This document shows, piece by piece, positions 43,726 through 51,863 of a stretch of 64,000 nucleotides of DNA. The stretch lies in NCBI GenBank assembly GCA_902364645.1, contig CABJEP010000006.1, positions 62,350 to 126,349 on the forward strand. The letters are read 5' to 3'. Made by a program: the position numbers and the translations under genes. The stretch comes from Coriobacteriaceae bacterium (GTDB taxonomy: Bacteria; Actinomycetota; Coriobacteriia; Coriobacteriales; Coriobacteriaceae). The notes beneath the pieces were generated by a model. It saw only the letters and a list, made by a program, of their open reading frames with translations, did not search any database and was not told where the DNA came from. The stretch's first letter is position 1, and each line of letters starts with the position of its first letter.

Positions 43726-43886
43726 CGGATAGCGCTCCCGCATTGCTGCAGACAGTCCTGTGGGTGTTTCCCACAGGCCCACCAGGTTGTTCGTGCCCGA
43801 AAAACCCAGTTCGGCGGGTTTCGCCTCCCCACGGGGTCAAAGCCTGCCGGCTCGCCCGCGGCTCTTCGTGCCCGCGCCTCTATCAA
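43726..43886 (-). ncRNA. lysine riboswitch (L box)
   Basis: On the minus strand the P1 strand GATAGAGGCGCG (start about 43884) pairs with GCGCTATC (43728-43735). Between them are the L-box landmarks: GGGGAGGCGAAACC, CGCCGAA, GGGTTTTTCGGGCACGAA and CACAGGACTGTC. A downstream strand at 43668-43682 (GTCTGGATAGCGAGG) can pair with the 3' half of P1 (CTATCCGGAC). This provides an alternative fold next to the Shine-Dalgarno of lysA-dapA. Confidence 0.88.
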
Positions 43887-43895
43887 GTGGTAAAG

Positions 43896-43924
43896 ACCCT
43901 ATCACGTTGCACTTTACCAAACAA
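43896..43924 (-). promoter_or_regulatory. promoter of the lysine operon
   Basis: TTGTTT (43919-43924), 17-bp spacer, TAGGGT (43896-43901), placing transcription start just before the riboswitch. Confidence 0.55.
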
Positions 43925-44034
43925 GAGTATTCGTATATAACGTTTAAAAAATGCAGGGATATGCTGGAAACATGTGCGCCACAATCCTGTATCACAATAA
44001 GTTGCAACAGATGTGCCTCACGAAGGGATCCTCT

Positions 44035-45222
44035 ATGACCGAGCTCCAAGAACTCCGTCGCTATCGCCGCGATCTCCATCGCATTCCGGAGCTCGATTTC
44101 GATCTTCCGCAAACCATTGCCTATATCGAGGGCGTGCTGGCACCGCTCGCTTGCGAGGTGACCCATCCGTGCCCCAGCTGCGTCTGTGCTTTCTTCGACG
44201 CCGGTGTTGATGCCGCGCATGCCACGGCGATTCGCGCCGATATGGATGCGCTGCCCATCGTGGAGGCGACGGGAGCGGCCTTTGCCTCAACCCATCCCGG
44301 CAAGATGCACGCTTGCGGACATGACGGACACATGGCCATGGCGCTTGCCGCCGCGACGTATGTTGACCGTACGATTCGCGAACAGCCGGGCGCCATTAGG
44401 CGCAACGTTCTCTTTGTGTTCCAGCCGGCCGAGGAAACGACCGGTGGTGCCAAGACGGTATGCGAGAGTGGTGTGTTCGAGCGCTATGGGGCCGACCGCA
44501 TTTTTGGCTTCCATGTGTGGCCCGATCTGCCTGCCGGCGCGTTGGCGAGTTGTTCCGGTCCGCTGCTGGCGCGTTCGAGCGAGACGCATATCCATATTCA
44601 CGGGACGAGCATCCATATCGCTAAGACCTATGGCGTTCCGGTCGAGGAGTCGCACGATGCGGCGCTGGCGGCTGCCAAGTTCTTGGTTGCCGAGCGCGAA
44701 CTCATGGACGAGTTGGGTGCCGACGAGCCCTGCATTGGTAAGTTCGGCCTGTTGCAGGCCGGCACCGTCTGCAATGCGGTGGCGGGGGAGGCCCATGTTG
44801 CCGGCAGCCTACGTGTGTTTACGGACGACATGTTCGACCGCGCGCGCGAGGGCGTGCGCCGCGTGCTGGACGATGCCTGCGTCGCAACGGGCTGCACATA
44901 TGACCTCGATTTTGCCGAGGGCTATCCGCCGGTCGATAACGATCCCGAGCTGTTCGCCCACATTGCGCCTGTCTTGTCCGAGCTGCAACTCGTGGATGAG
45001 CCTTTGCTGATTGCCGAGGACTTCGCTTTCTATCAGCGCCATCTGCCAGGCGTGTTCTTCCTCCTGGGTACGGGCGTGCCGGAGGGACAAGATAATCCGA
45101 TCGATTCGGATGGCTGTCCCGCCTATGCCACGAGCGCTCTGCATACCGATACCATGCTCTTTGACGAGGAAATTCTACTCAAGGGCCTCGATGTCTACAA
45201 ACGATTGCTTAACTTGGAGTGA
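44035..45222 (+). CDS. M20 family amidohydrolase, probable N-acetyl-diaminopimelate deacetylase
   Basis: 395 residues from ATG 44035 behind AAGGGATCC. Zinc-site motifs: IRADMDALPI, KMHACGHDGHMAMAL, VFQPAEETTGGAKT and a C-terminal LHTDTMLF. The family includes N-acetyl-LL-diaminopimelate deacetylase, hippurate hydrolase and IAA-amino-acid hydrolases. Its position, divergent from the dapH-type lysine operon, supports the deacetylase step of that pathway. A general aminoacylase remains possible. Confidence 0.82.
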   Translation: MTELQELRRYRRDLHRIPELDFDLPQTIAYIEGVLAPLACEVTHPCPSCVCAFFDAGVDAAHATAIRADMDALPIVEATGAAFASTHPGKMHACGHDGHMAMALAAATYVDRTIREQPGAIRRNVLFVFQPAEETTGGAKTVCESGVFERYGADRIFGFHVWPDLPAGALASCSGPLLARSSETHIHIHGTSIHIAKTYGVPVEESHDAALAAAKFLVAERELMDELGADEPCIGKFGLLQAGTVCNAVAGEAHVAGSLRVFTDDMFDRAREGVRRVLDDACVATGCTYDLDFAEGYPPVDNDPELFAHIAPVLSELQLVDEPLLIAEDFAFYQRHLPGVFFLLGTGVPEGQDNPIDSDGCPAYATSALHTDTMLFDEEILLKGLDVYKRLLNLE

Positions 45223-45224
45223 CG

Positions 45225-45545
45225 ATGAAGCGCCGACAGTCTTCCGTATATAGTCCGGGTGGATGCGGGTGTGGCTTGCTGCTGCTTCCGGTTATTGCTG
45301 TGAGCATTGGCGTGATGTTTGCGCTTGCCGGGTTGGCCGCGGCGGCGCTCGTGCTGCTGATTGTGGCCATTGGCGTGACGGTCTGGCTGTGCCGTTCTCG
45401 CGAGCAACGTCGTACCGATGGTAAGACCAATGTTGGATGGACCATCTTTTTAGTCGTCGCCTACCTATTGAGCATCAGCTATTTAGTTTTCTTTATCCTG
45501 TTGCTTGCGAGTACCTTTACCGGGGAATCCGTCACGTTGGGTTGA
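45225..45545 (+). CDS. small membrane protein
   Basis: 106 residues from ATG 45225, two bases after the deacetylase stop, with TTGGAG before it, so cotranscribed. Two long hydrophobic regions: GLLLLPVIAVSIGVMFALAG merging into VLLIVAIGVTVWLC, and TIFLVVAYLLSISYLVFFIL near the C-terminus. They are separated by a charged loop SREQRRTDGKTN. The N-terminus has a CGCG cluster. No family recognised. Confidence 0.6.
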   Translation: MKRRQSSVYSPGGCGCGLLLLPVIAVSIGVMFALAGLAAAALVLLIVAIGVTVWLCRSREQRRTDGKTNVGWTIFLVVAYLLSISYLVFFILLLASTFTGESVTLG

Positions 45546-45709
45546 TACACAGCCAGCAGACGGTCGTGCAAAGTGCGTTTGCTCGGCGTTTGGATAACTG
45601 CATTGGCCGTTTACCGCAACCTTAGCTCTCAGCTAATGAATTCAAATTCAATCCTTCCTACGATGTGCTGTGTGCCGGCACGGTAGCCGGATTGTAGGAA
45701 GGATGAATA

Positions 45710-46153
45710 ATGGCAAAAGAGGGAAAGAAGCCGATCGGCAAGATTGTCCTAGGCGTCATCGTGGTGCTGGTTATCGTCGGTGCCGTGGGCTCTATGGGTG
45801 GCAATTCAACCGATTCGTCTGCGAGCGATTCGGCAAAACCTGCCGAGGCGACACAGCAGGCTGAGGAGCAAAAAGAACCGCAAGAACCGTATACCATTGC
45901 TGACGAGGCTGAAGACACCTCCAATCAGTTTGCCTATAAGATCACGGGCACACTGACCAATAACACGGACAAGGAAAAGAGCTACATTCAGATTGAGTAT
46001 GTTCTGTATGATGCCGATGGCAACCAGGTTGGAACGGCTCTTGCAAACACCAATCATCTGAAGGCGGGCGGCTCCTGGAAGTTCGAGGCGCTGGGTACGG
46101 TGTCTCCCGACCAGGTTGCTAGCTGGGAGCGTTCGGACGTAAGCGGTTTCTAG
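45710..46153 (+). CDS. FxLYD domain-containing membrane-anchored protein
   Basis: 147 residues from ATG 45710 behind GGAAGG. A membrane anchor (KIVLGVIVVLVIVGAVGSMG) is followed by a Ser/Ala/Glu-rich linker and a C-terminal beta domain. IQIEYVLYDADGNQVGTALA is the characteristic FxLYD-type motif, ending WKFEALGTV. Extracytoplasmic domain of unknown role. Confidence 0.75.
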   Translation: MAKEGKKPIGKIVLGVIVVLVIVGAVGSMGGNSTDSSASDSAKPAEATQQAEEQKEPQEPYTIADEAEDTSNQFAYKITGTLTNNTDKEKSYIQIEYVLYDADGNQVGTALANTNHLKAGGSWKFEALGTVSPDQVASWERSDVSGF

Positions 46154-46185
46154 CATGTTGCATGCACTGGGGGAGGTGAAGTCGT

Positions 46186-46608
46186 ATGCCCGATAAAAAG
46201 CTGACCGAGGAGCTGCTCAATGAGCTTCTCGATGCGCCGAACATCGATGGCTATATCAGGGAGCACGACTTTGTCGCCCCGTCGCTTTCGGACTACCTGA
46301 AGCAGCTGCTGCAGGAAAAGGGCTTGGAGCGCTCGCGCGTGGTTCGTATGGCCGATCTCAATGAGACCTTTGGCTATCAGATCTTTACCGGTGCGCGTCA
46401 CCCGAGCCGCAATAAGGTGCTGCAGATTGCCTTTGCGATGGCGCTGACGCTCAAAGAGGCCAACCGTGCACTGACGGCTGCCGGGGTAAGCGTCCTTAAC
46501 TGCAAGGATCGTCGTGATGCGATTATCATCTTTTGCATCGATCGCGGGTGCAGCCTCCAAAAGGTCAACGAGGAGCTGTATCGCTTTGGCGAGGAGACGG
46601 TGAGTTAG
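46186..46608 (+). CDS. XRE-type helix-turn-helix protein paired with a Ser/Thr kinase
   Basis: 140 residues. The centre has the lambda-repressor-like fold: LSDYLKQLLQEKGLERSRVV, ADLNETFGYQIFTGARHPSR, NKVLQIAFAMALTLKEANRA. The C-terminal RRDAIIIFCIDRGCSLQKVN segment is conserved in homologues I recall next to kinase genes. The start ATG is preceded by GGGAGG. It lies 98 bases before the kinase gene. Probably a DNA-binding or substrate protein of that kinase (inference from repeated adjacency). Confidence 0.75.
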   Translation: MPDKKLTEELLNELLDAPNIDGYIREHDFVAPSLSDYLKQLLQEKGLERSRVVRMADLNETFGYQIFTGARHPSRNKVLQIAFAMALTLKEANRALTAAGVSVLNCKDRRDAIIIFCIDRGCSLQKVNEELYRFGEETVS

Positions 46609-46706
46609 CGGCTGATATCTGAGCCGGCGGAGCTGCCGAACAAGGATGCAAACGAACGGGGCGCGGATGCCATGGGGTGTCTGCGCCCTGCGCTATGATG
46701 GAGGCT

Positions 46707-48086
46707 ATGGATACTCAGACCCCAACATATTTCGATGACGAGCTGACCGCAGCGCTTGCCGAGCACCTGGCGTCGCTCGATCGCGACGACAGCTATCGCG
46801 TGGAGCGTGTACTTAAGCGCTCGTCCGTTGAAACAACCGAGCTCGTGTACTTTGAAGGAACCGGTGGTGGTTCGCTCGGCCCCTTTGTCCGTAAACGCAT
46901 CGATGCCTCGGCTCAAATCGGCGGGGCATACGAGCGTCTGTTTGCCGCTCAGCGGGCAGGCAGGCGTTTTGAGCACCTGCCCAGAATCGTCGATTGTCGT
47001 CGTGTGGGCGACGAGCTCAACGTGGTTATGGAATACATCGAAGGGGAGACGCTCGGGGTGCTGGTGGACCGTCTGGGAGCTACCCCCGATTATGCGCGCG
47101 AAATGTATCCTGCCCTATGCGATGCCGTGGGCGAGCTCCATGCCGGTTTTGCAATGGCGGGGGAGACGTCGGCGCCGGTGATCCATCGCGACCTCAAGCC
47201 GTCGAATATCATCGTGACGGGTGCCAACTATACGTCTGATAACGGCATGACGTTTTCATCGCTGGTGATTATTGACTTGGGGATCGCGCGCGTGTGGCGC
47301 GCTGGCGCCGATGCCGACACCGTCAAGTTCGGCACGCGACCCTATGCGCCGCCCGAGCAGTATGGGTTTGGGCAGACGAGTGTGCGCAGCGACGTCTACG
47401 CACTGGGCGCCCTGTTGTTCTTCTGCTTGACGGGAGTCGACCCTAAACCAGGGCTCGACATGCGCGAGCAATGCGAGGCGCATGGCATTCCCACTCCACT
47501 TGCCGATGCCGTCTGCATGTCGATGGCGCTCGACCCGGCCAAGCGTTTTGCGAGTGCGGAAGCGTTGGGACGGGCGACGCGCTCGGCATACGATCTGAGC
47601 CGCCCCGTGCGGCCTCCTACACCTGCGCCTGTCCGTACTCCGGCCTCGGAGACGGTGTTGACGCTCCAAGGGCTCCAGAACCCCGCAGGGCTTCCTAGGC
47701 CCGCCGCCTCCGCTGCATGCGGCCTGCTCTCTCGCGTTCCGGAGTCTCTGGGCCGCATTTGGAATACGCTTGTCTGTTTCTCGCTGCTTGTGTTCTTTGC
47801 CGGAAGTCACTTTGCCGTCTTTCACCCCACGGGAGCAAACCAAAGCTACCCGACGTGGCTTCTCATAATCGAGTATTTTTTCTTTGTCGATGGCCTTATG
47901 GCGCTTATGCATTTTGCGCTGCTCGATAAGCGCCGTCTTCGTCGGCGATTTGCACTGCTCGACAGCTATCGCGGCATGAAACTCGCGAAACTCTGGCTCA
48001 AGGCATTGGGCGTGCTGCTCCTATGCATGATCGTCGTAGTCGCGGTTGCCAATGCGACCGGCGTCGTCGATACTTCCGCTACCTAA
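46707..48086 (+). CDS. membrane-anchored Hanks-type Ser/Thr protein kinase
   Basis: 459 residues from ATG 46707. GGAGG is only two bases away, so ATG 46698 or a leaderless start from TATGAT are alternatives. Kinase motifs: a probable ATP-site lysine in PFVRKRIDAS, catalytic loop VIHRDLKPSNII (about residue 158), metal site IIDLGIARV (DLG for DFG), and RPYAPPEQYGFGQTSVRSDV. A glycine-rich P-loop is not evident. A Pro-rich juxtamembrane stretch leads to about three transmembrane segments. No PASTA domains. Adjacent XRE protein likely its partner. Confidence 0.88.
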   Translation: MDTQTPTYFDDELTAALAEHLASLDRDDSYRVERVLKRSSVETTELVYFEGTGGGSLGPFVRKRIDASAQIGGAYERLFAAQRAGRRFEHLPRIVDCRRVGDELNVVMEYIEGETLGVLVDRLGATPDYAREMYPALCDAVGELHAGFAMAGETSAPVIHRDLKPSNIIVTGANYTSDNGMTFSSLVIIDLGIARVWRAGADADTVKFGTRPYAPPEQYGFGQTSVRSDVYALGALLFFCLTGVDPKPGLDMREQCEAHGIPTPLADAVCMSMALDPAKRFASAEALGRATRSAYDLSRPVRPPTPAPVRTPASETVLTLQGLQNPAGLPRPAASAACGLLSRVPESLGRIWNTLVCFSLLVFFAGSHFAVFHPTGANQSYPTWLLIIEYFFFVDGLMALMHFALLDKRRLRRRFALLDSYRGMKLAKLWLKALGVLLLCMIVVVAVANATGVVDTSAT

Positions 48087-48090
48087 AAGA

Positions 48091-48113
48091 AAAGGGCCCC
48101 ATTGGGGCCCTTT
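48091..48113. terminator. bidirectional terminator
   Basis: Perfect 10-bp stem AAAGGGCCCC / GGGGCCCTTT with a 3-nt loop between convergent genes. Confidence 0.8.
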
Positions 48114-48123
48114 GCAGTTGCAC

Positions 48124-49257
48124 TTAGATGCGGTTCATCTGAGCGGCGACTTTGTTGTACCAGTCCTGCCACGTGGGCGGGCAGTACTTTTTGGCCGCGG
48201 CCGGGGTAAGGGTGGAGCCGTAGTTGGCGCCCAGATAGGCAACGTGAGCGGAGATGCCCTCGCTCCAGCTGCCAAAGCTGCGCCAACCGCCGCCACGGGC
48301 ACTCCAGCCCCAGGCGTTGTAAGAATTGGCGCAATAAGCACCCTTGGTGCTCTCGATGCAGGCGATGGCGGGGGACCAACGGGGGTCGACACCGGTATTC
48401 CAAGCGGCGACGGCAAAGTTATAGCCCTGGCCTGCCATGGGGGAGCCGGCGAGATAATTGTCGATGCGGCCCGTCCACTCATTAATGAACGAATCGTAAT
48501 CGGAGCTACCGGTATTGGCGTTGTTCACCGTGGTGTCGATGGTGGTGTTGGTGTTGGTGGCCTGGCTGCTGGAATTGCTGCCGCTTACGCCCTCGCCCGA
48601 GAGCTTCTCGGCGGCAGCGGCCTTATCGGCCTCAAGCTTGGCAAGCTCGGCGGCATTTTCCTGCTCGGCTTTTGCCTGTGCCTCGCTGCGGAGCTGCTGG
48701 GCCTGAGCCAACGCATCCTCGGCGTTTTTCTGCTCTGCCTCAAGCTGAGACTTGGCCTGCTGGAGCTCAGCCTTGTTCTGCTCGAGTTCGGTTTGCATGT
48801 TATTGAGCTGTTCGATCTCGTCGACGCTCGAGCTCGTGATCTGGTTGGTGTATTTGCAGGTCGTGATGAACTCACCCAGGCTCTGCGCGTTGACCAGGAA
48901 GCTCACGATGGGGTTGGTGCCCTTCTGATACTTGTACAGATCGCGCATGGCGGAGCTTGCCTTGGCCTGCTGCTCGGGAAGCTTAGCCTCGATTTCCTCG
49001 ATGCTTGCCTCATTGGAGTCAATCTGCTTTTGCAGGTCATCGAGTTTGGTGCGGGCGTCGTTGTAGGCGCTCGTGGCGGCTTCGATCTTCTGCTGGGCTG
49101 CGGAAAGCTGGTCCTGCGTTGCCTGCGAGGCGGCATACGCCGCAACGGGGGAGAGCATCGGCGTGGCCGTCAGCGCAACGGCGAGCGCGGCGCTCGTGAT
49201 GATACGAGCCGGCTTCGACGCAATGAGCGCTGCGGCGCGATGATTCGAATGCTGCAT
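48124..49257 (-). CDS. secreted coiled-coil protein with lysozyme-like C-terminal domain
   Basis: 377 residues from ATG 49257 behind GAGGGA. Signal peptide (ITSAALAVALTATPMLSPVA-AYA) then about 180 residues of coiled coil (QQKIEAATSAYNDARTKLDD, QAKSQLEAEQKNAEDALAQA). This resembles CwlO/PcsB-type regulatory domains. A Ser/Thr/Asn linker follows, then a C-terminal domain with CIESTKGAYCANSYNAWGW and GSWSEGISAHVAYLG. That pattern suits a glucosaminidase or lytic-transglycosylase fold, where the Glu would be catalytic. Probably cell-wall remodelling. Confidence 0.82.
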   Translation of the reverse strand: MQHSNHRAAALIASKPARIITSAALAVALTATPMLSPVAAYAASQATQDQLSAAQQKIEAATSAYNDARTKLDDLQKQIDSNEASIEEIEAKLPEQQAKASSAMRDLYKYQKGTNPIVSFLVNAQSLGEFITTCKYTNQITSSSVDEIEQLNNMQTELEQNKAELQQAKSQLEAEQKNAEDALAQAQQLRSEAQAKAEQENAAELAKLEADKAAAAEKLSGEGVSGSNSSSQATNTNTTIDTTVNNANTGSSDYDSFINEWTGRIDNYLAGSPMAGQGYNFAVAAWNTGVDPRWSPAIACIESTKGAYCANSYNAWGWSARGGGWRSFGSWSEGISAHVAYLGANYGSTLTPAAAKKYCPPTWQDWYNKVAAQMNRI

Positions 49258-49650
49258 CCAGTCCCTCTGCAATCAATCGTAGGTTATGGTTCGAACGGTA
49301 TTCTACTACTGCTTTCGACCTCAACTTGAACCTTAAAGGTTCCAAAGGGTCAAGTTGAACTTGAGGCTTTGGCTTTGACCTGCAGTTATGATGAATTGTT
49401 GAGAAACCATAGAGTTCAACTTTAACGTTACGGAACCCTGTCGAGAGGGTTTTTGTTTATCAAAAGTCGCCTCATGTGGGGTTTTGCAACTACAGGGTCC
49501 CATCACGGCGAGGGCGGATTTCATGCTGGATAATTGCGCTGATTGCCATAGATACGGTGGAGCTTTGGGCACCGGCGGCTCGTCACGCTAGAATAAATCA
49601 GTTGCGCAAAGACCGCCCGCTGTGTGGGCAGTTCATGATAGGAAGTTTCC
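49258..49650. other. intergenic region with clustered palindromes and an orphan terminator
   Basis: 393 bases between divergent genes. It holds CAACTTGAACCTT (49323-49335) pairing with AAGGGTCAAGTTG; AACCTT-A-AAGGTT; a perfect TCAAGTT-G-AACTTGA; and a further TTCAACTT. At about 49433-49458 a + strand terminator AACCCT-GTCGAG-AGGGTT-TTTG has no gene upstream on that strand, so a short RNA may end there. TAGAAT on the minus strand may be the wall-hydrolase promoter. Confidence 0.45.
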
Positions 49651-50907
49651 ATGGCATTGCAATTTACAGAGCGCGAGTTCATTCCCGTGCTGCTCGGTGG
49701 CGACATCAACGCCTATTCGGTGGCGCGTGCCTTCTACGAGGAGTACCAGGTCAAGAGTCTGGTCTTTGGCAAGTATCAGACGGGTCCCGCGTACCGCAGC
49801 CAGATTATCGACTACACGCCCAACGTGGATATCGATACCATGCCCGTGATGCTCAGGACCGTCAACGGCATTGCCCAAGCGCATGCCGATAAGACGATTG
49901 TCCTTGTGGGCTGTGGCGATAACTATGTTGCCCTTGTGGCTCAGGCCAAGGATGCCCATGAGTTGGCGGATAACATCGTCGCGCCTTACGCTCCCTATAG
50001 CATGCTTGAGCAGTGCCAGAAGAAGGAGATCTTCTACGAGCTGTGCGAGAAGCACGGCGTGCCCTATCCGCATACCTTTACTTTCACCATGGCGATGCTG
50101 AATGCCCAAGGCGAGGCACCTGCCGAAGTGCTCGACCAGATCGATTTTCCCTACCCGATGATCCTGAAGCCTTCCGACGGCATCATGTGGTGGCAGCACG
50201 AGTTCGAGGGCCAGAAAAAGGCCTATGAGATTGCCGACCGTGCCGAGCTGGAACAGGTCATTCGCGACTCGTATGCCAGCGGCTACACCGACGACCTGAT
50301 CTTGCAGGATCGCGTGCCCGGCAACGACGAGTACATGCGCGTGCTCACCAGCTATTCCGACCGCAACGGAAAGGTCCGCATGATGTGCCTGGGTCACGTG
50401 CTGCTCGAGGAGCATCAGCCTCACGGTGTCGGCAACCACGCCTGCATCATCACCGAGCCCAATGACGAGCTTATGGATGGCGTGCGCAAGTTGCTCGAGG
50501 ACCTTCACTTTGTGGGCTATTCCAACTTTGACGTTAAGTACGACGAACGCGACGGCTCGTTTAAGTTCTTCGATTTCAACACGCGCCAAGGTCGCAGCAA
50601 CTACTACGTTACCAACAGCGGCTTTAACGTTGCCAAGTATGTGGTGGACGAGTATGTGTTCAACCGCCCGTTTGAGCCGGAGTTTGTGACGGCGCAGGAC
50701 GAGGCGCTGTGGATGGTCGTTCCCATGGGCGTCGTCGACAAGTACGTCAAGGATCCCGAGCTGCGCGCTAAGGTGCATCGCCTGGACAAGGAAGGCAAGG
50801 GCGCCGACCCTTCGTTTATGAAGGGCGACTTTGTCTTTAACCGCTGGCTGCGCATGTGGCACACCAAGCTGCGCCACTTTAAGCTGTTCAAGACGTATTA
50901 CAAGTAG
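49651..50907 (+). CDS. ATP-grasp ligase, probable D-aspartate ligase
   Basis: 418 residues from ATG 49651 behind TAGGAAG. The start REFIPVLLGGDINAYSVARA closely follows D-aspartate ligase of enterococci and lactococci. ATP-grasp features: FPYPMILKPSDGIMWWQHEF, LILQDRVPGNDEYMRV and FFDFNTRQGRSNYYV. These enzymes add beta-D-aspartate to the peptidoglycan stem as the cross-bridge residue. The next gene is an aspartate racemase, which would supply D-Asp. Together they form a wall-bridge module. Confidence 0.82.
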   Translation: MALQFTEREFIPVLLGGDINAYSVARAFYEEYQVKSLVFGKYQTGPAYRSQIIDYTPNVDIDTMPVMLRTVNGIAQAHADKTIVLVGCGDNYVALVAQAKDAHELADNIVAPYAPYSMLEQCQKKEIFYELCEKHGVPYPHTFTFTMAMLNAQGEAPAEVLDQIDFPYPMILKPSDGIMWWQHEFEGQKKAYEIADRAELEQVIRDSYASGYTDDLILQDRVPGNDEYMRVLTSYSDRNGKVRMMCLGHVLLEEHQPHGVGNHACIITEPNDELMDGVRKLLEDLHFVGYSNFDVKYDERDGSFKFFDFNTRQGRSNYYVTNSGFNVAKYVVDEYVFNRPFEPEFVTAQDEALWMVVPMGVVDKYVKDPELRAKVHRLDKEGKGADPSFMKGDFVFNRWLRMWHTKLRHFKLFKTYYK

Positions 50908-50991
50908 ATGAGTGCGGCGCCCGTCCGGTTTACATCGGGCGGGCGCGGGTATGATACGCGCAATTGCGCAAGCGTCACCAAGGAGGCGGCG

Positions 50992-51738
50992 ATGGAAAAG
51001 CTGGGGGTTATCGGCGGCATGGGCGCCGAGGCCACGTCGTATTACTACGACCAGGTGGTGCGCCATACGGCTGCTGCCTGCGATCAGGAACATATCGACA
51101 TGGTGGTGCTCTCCAAGTCGACCATGCCCGACCGCACGCTTGCCATTAAGACCGGCGAGCATGCCAAGCTGCTGGCGACCATGAAAGAGTGTGCCCAGGC
51201 ACTCGAGTCGCTGGGCTGTGCGCACATTGCCATTCCCTGCAACACGTCACACTACTTCTACGACCAGATCCAGTCGTTTACGAAGGTGCCGATTATCCAC
51301 ATGCCGCGTGAGTCGGTGCGCTATGCCCTTGCGGGTGCGGTGATGGGGGAGTGCGAGTTCGACCCCAACCTGAGTATGCCGGCCGAGCCGGTGCGCAAGA
51401 TTGGCATCATGGGCACCGACGGAACCGTGGGCGCGGGCGTCTACGGCCGCGAATGCGAGGCCGCGGGTGTTGAGGTTGTCTATCCCAGCGAGAAACGTCA
51501 GAACGATGTGATGTCGCTTATCTACGATGATGTGAAGGCCGGACGTGAGCCCGATATGGATAAGTTCGACCGCGTGATGTGGGAGTTCGCCCGTAGCGGC
51601 TGCGACCGTGTCATTCTGGCCTGCACCGAGCTATCGGTGCTGCAGAAGTATCGAGAGATGCCCGAGATCACCCTCGATGCCATGGATGTCCTGGTGCGCG
51701 AATCCATCATCCGCAGCGGCGCCCCCTACCGCCTCTAG
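50992..51738 (+). CDS. aspartate/glutamate racemase family, aspartate racemase
   Basis: 248 residues from ATG 50992 behind AAGGAGG. PLP-independent racemase with LGVIGGMGAEATSYYYDQVV, first catalytic cysteine in HIAIPCNTSHYFYDQI and second in RVILACTELSVL. The VIGGMGAEAT start and CNTSH motif favour aspartate racemase over MurI. It lies 84 bases downstream of the ATP-grasp ligase and probably supplies D-aspartate to it. Confidence 0.88.
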   Translation: MEKLGVIGGMGAEATSYYYDQVVRHTAAACDQEHIDMVVLSKSTMPDRTLAIKTGEHAKLLATMKECAQALESLGCAHIAIPCNTSHYFYDQIQSFTKVPIIHMPRESVRYALAGAVMGECEFDPNLSMPAEPVRKIGIMGTDGTVGAGVYGRECEAAGVEVVYPSEKRQNDVMSLIYDDVKAGREPDMDKFDRVMWEFARSGCDRVILACTELSVLQKYREMPEITLDAMDVLVRESIIRSGAPYRL

Positions 51739-51751
51739 CTTCCGACCTGTC

Positions 51752-51778
51752 AAAAAGGGACAGGTTAATTTTGGTAGG
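51752..51778. repeat. REP-like half-palindrome
   Basis: AAAAAGGGACAGGTTAATTT followed by TGGTAGG. It matches one arm of the palindrome at 15410-15479. Confidence 0.6.
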
Positions 51779-51800
51779 TTTTATCTGGTGAAACAGTAAC

Positions 51801-51835
51801 GGCCTCGGCTCGTTTGGTGCGAGCCGAGGCCTTTT
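51801..51835. terminator. bidirectional terminator
   Basis: Perfect 12-bp stem GGCCTCGGCTCG / CGAGCCGAGGCC, 7-nt loop, then TTTT; between convergent genes. Confidence 0.85.
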
Positions 51836-51863
51836 GCGTTGGGCGGTTGCTGCCGGTGGCGAA

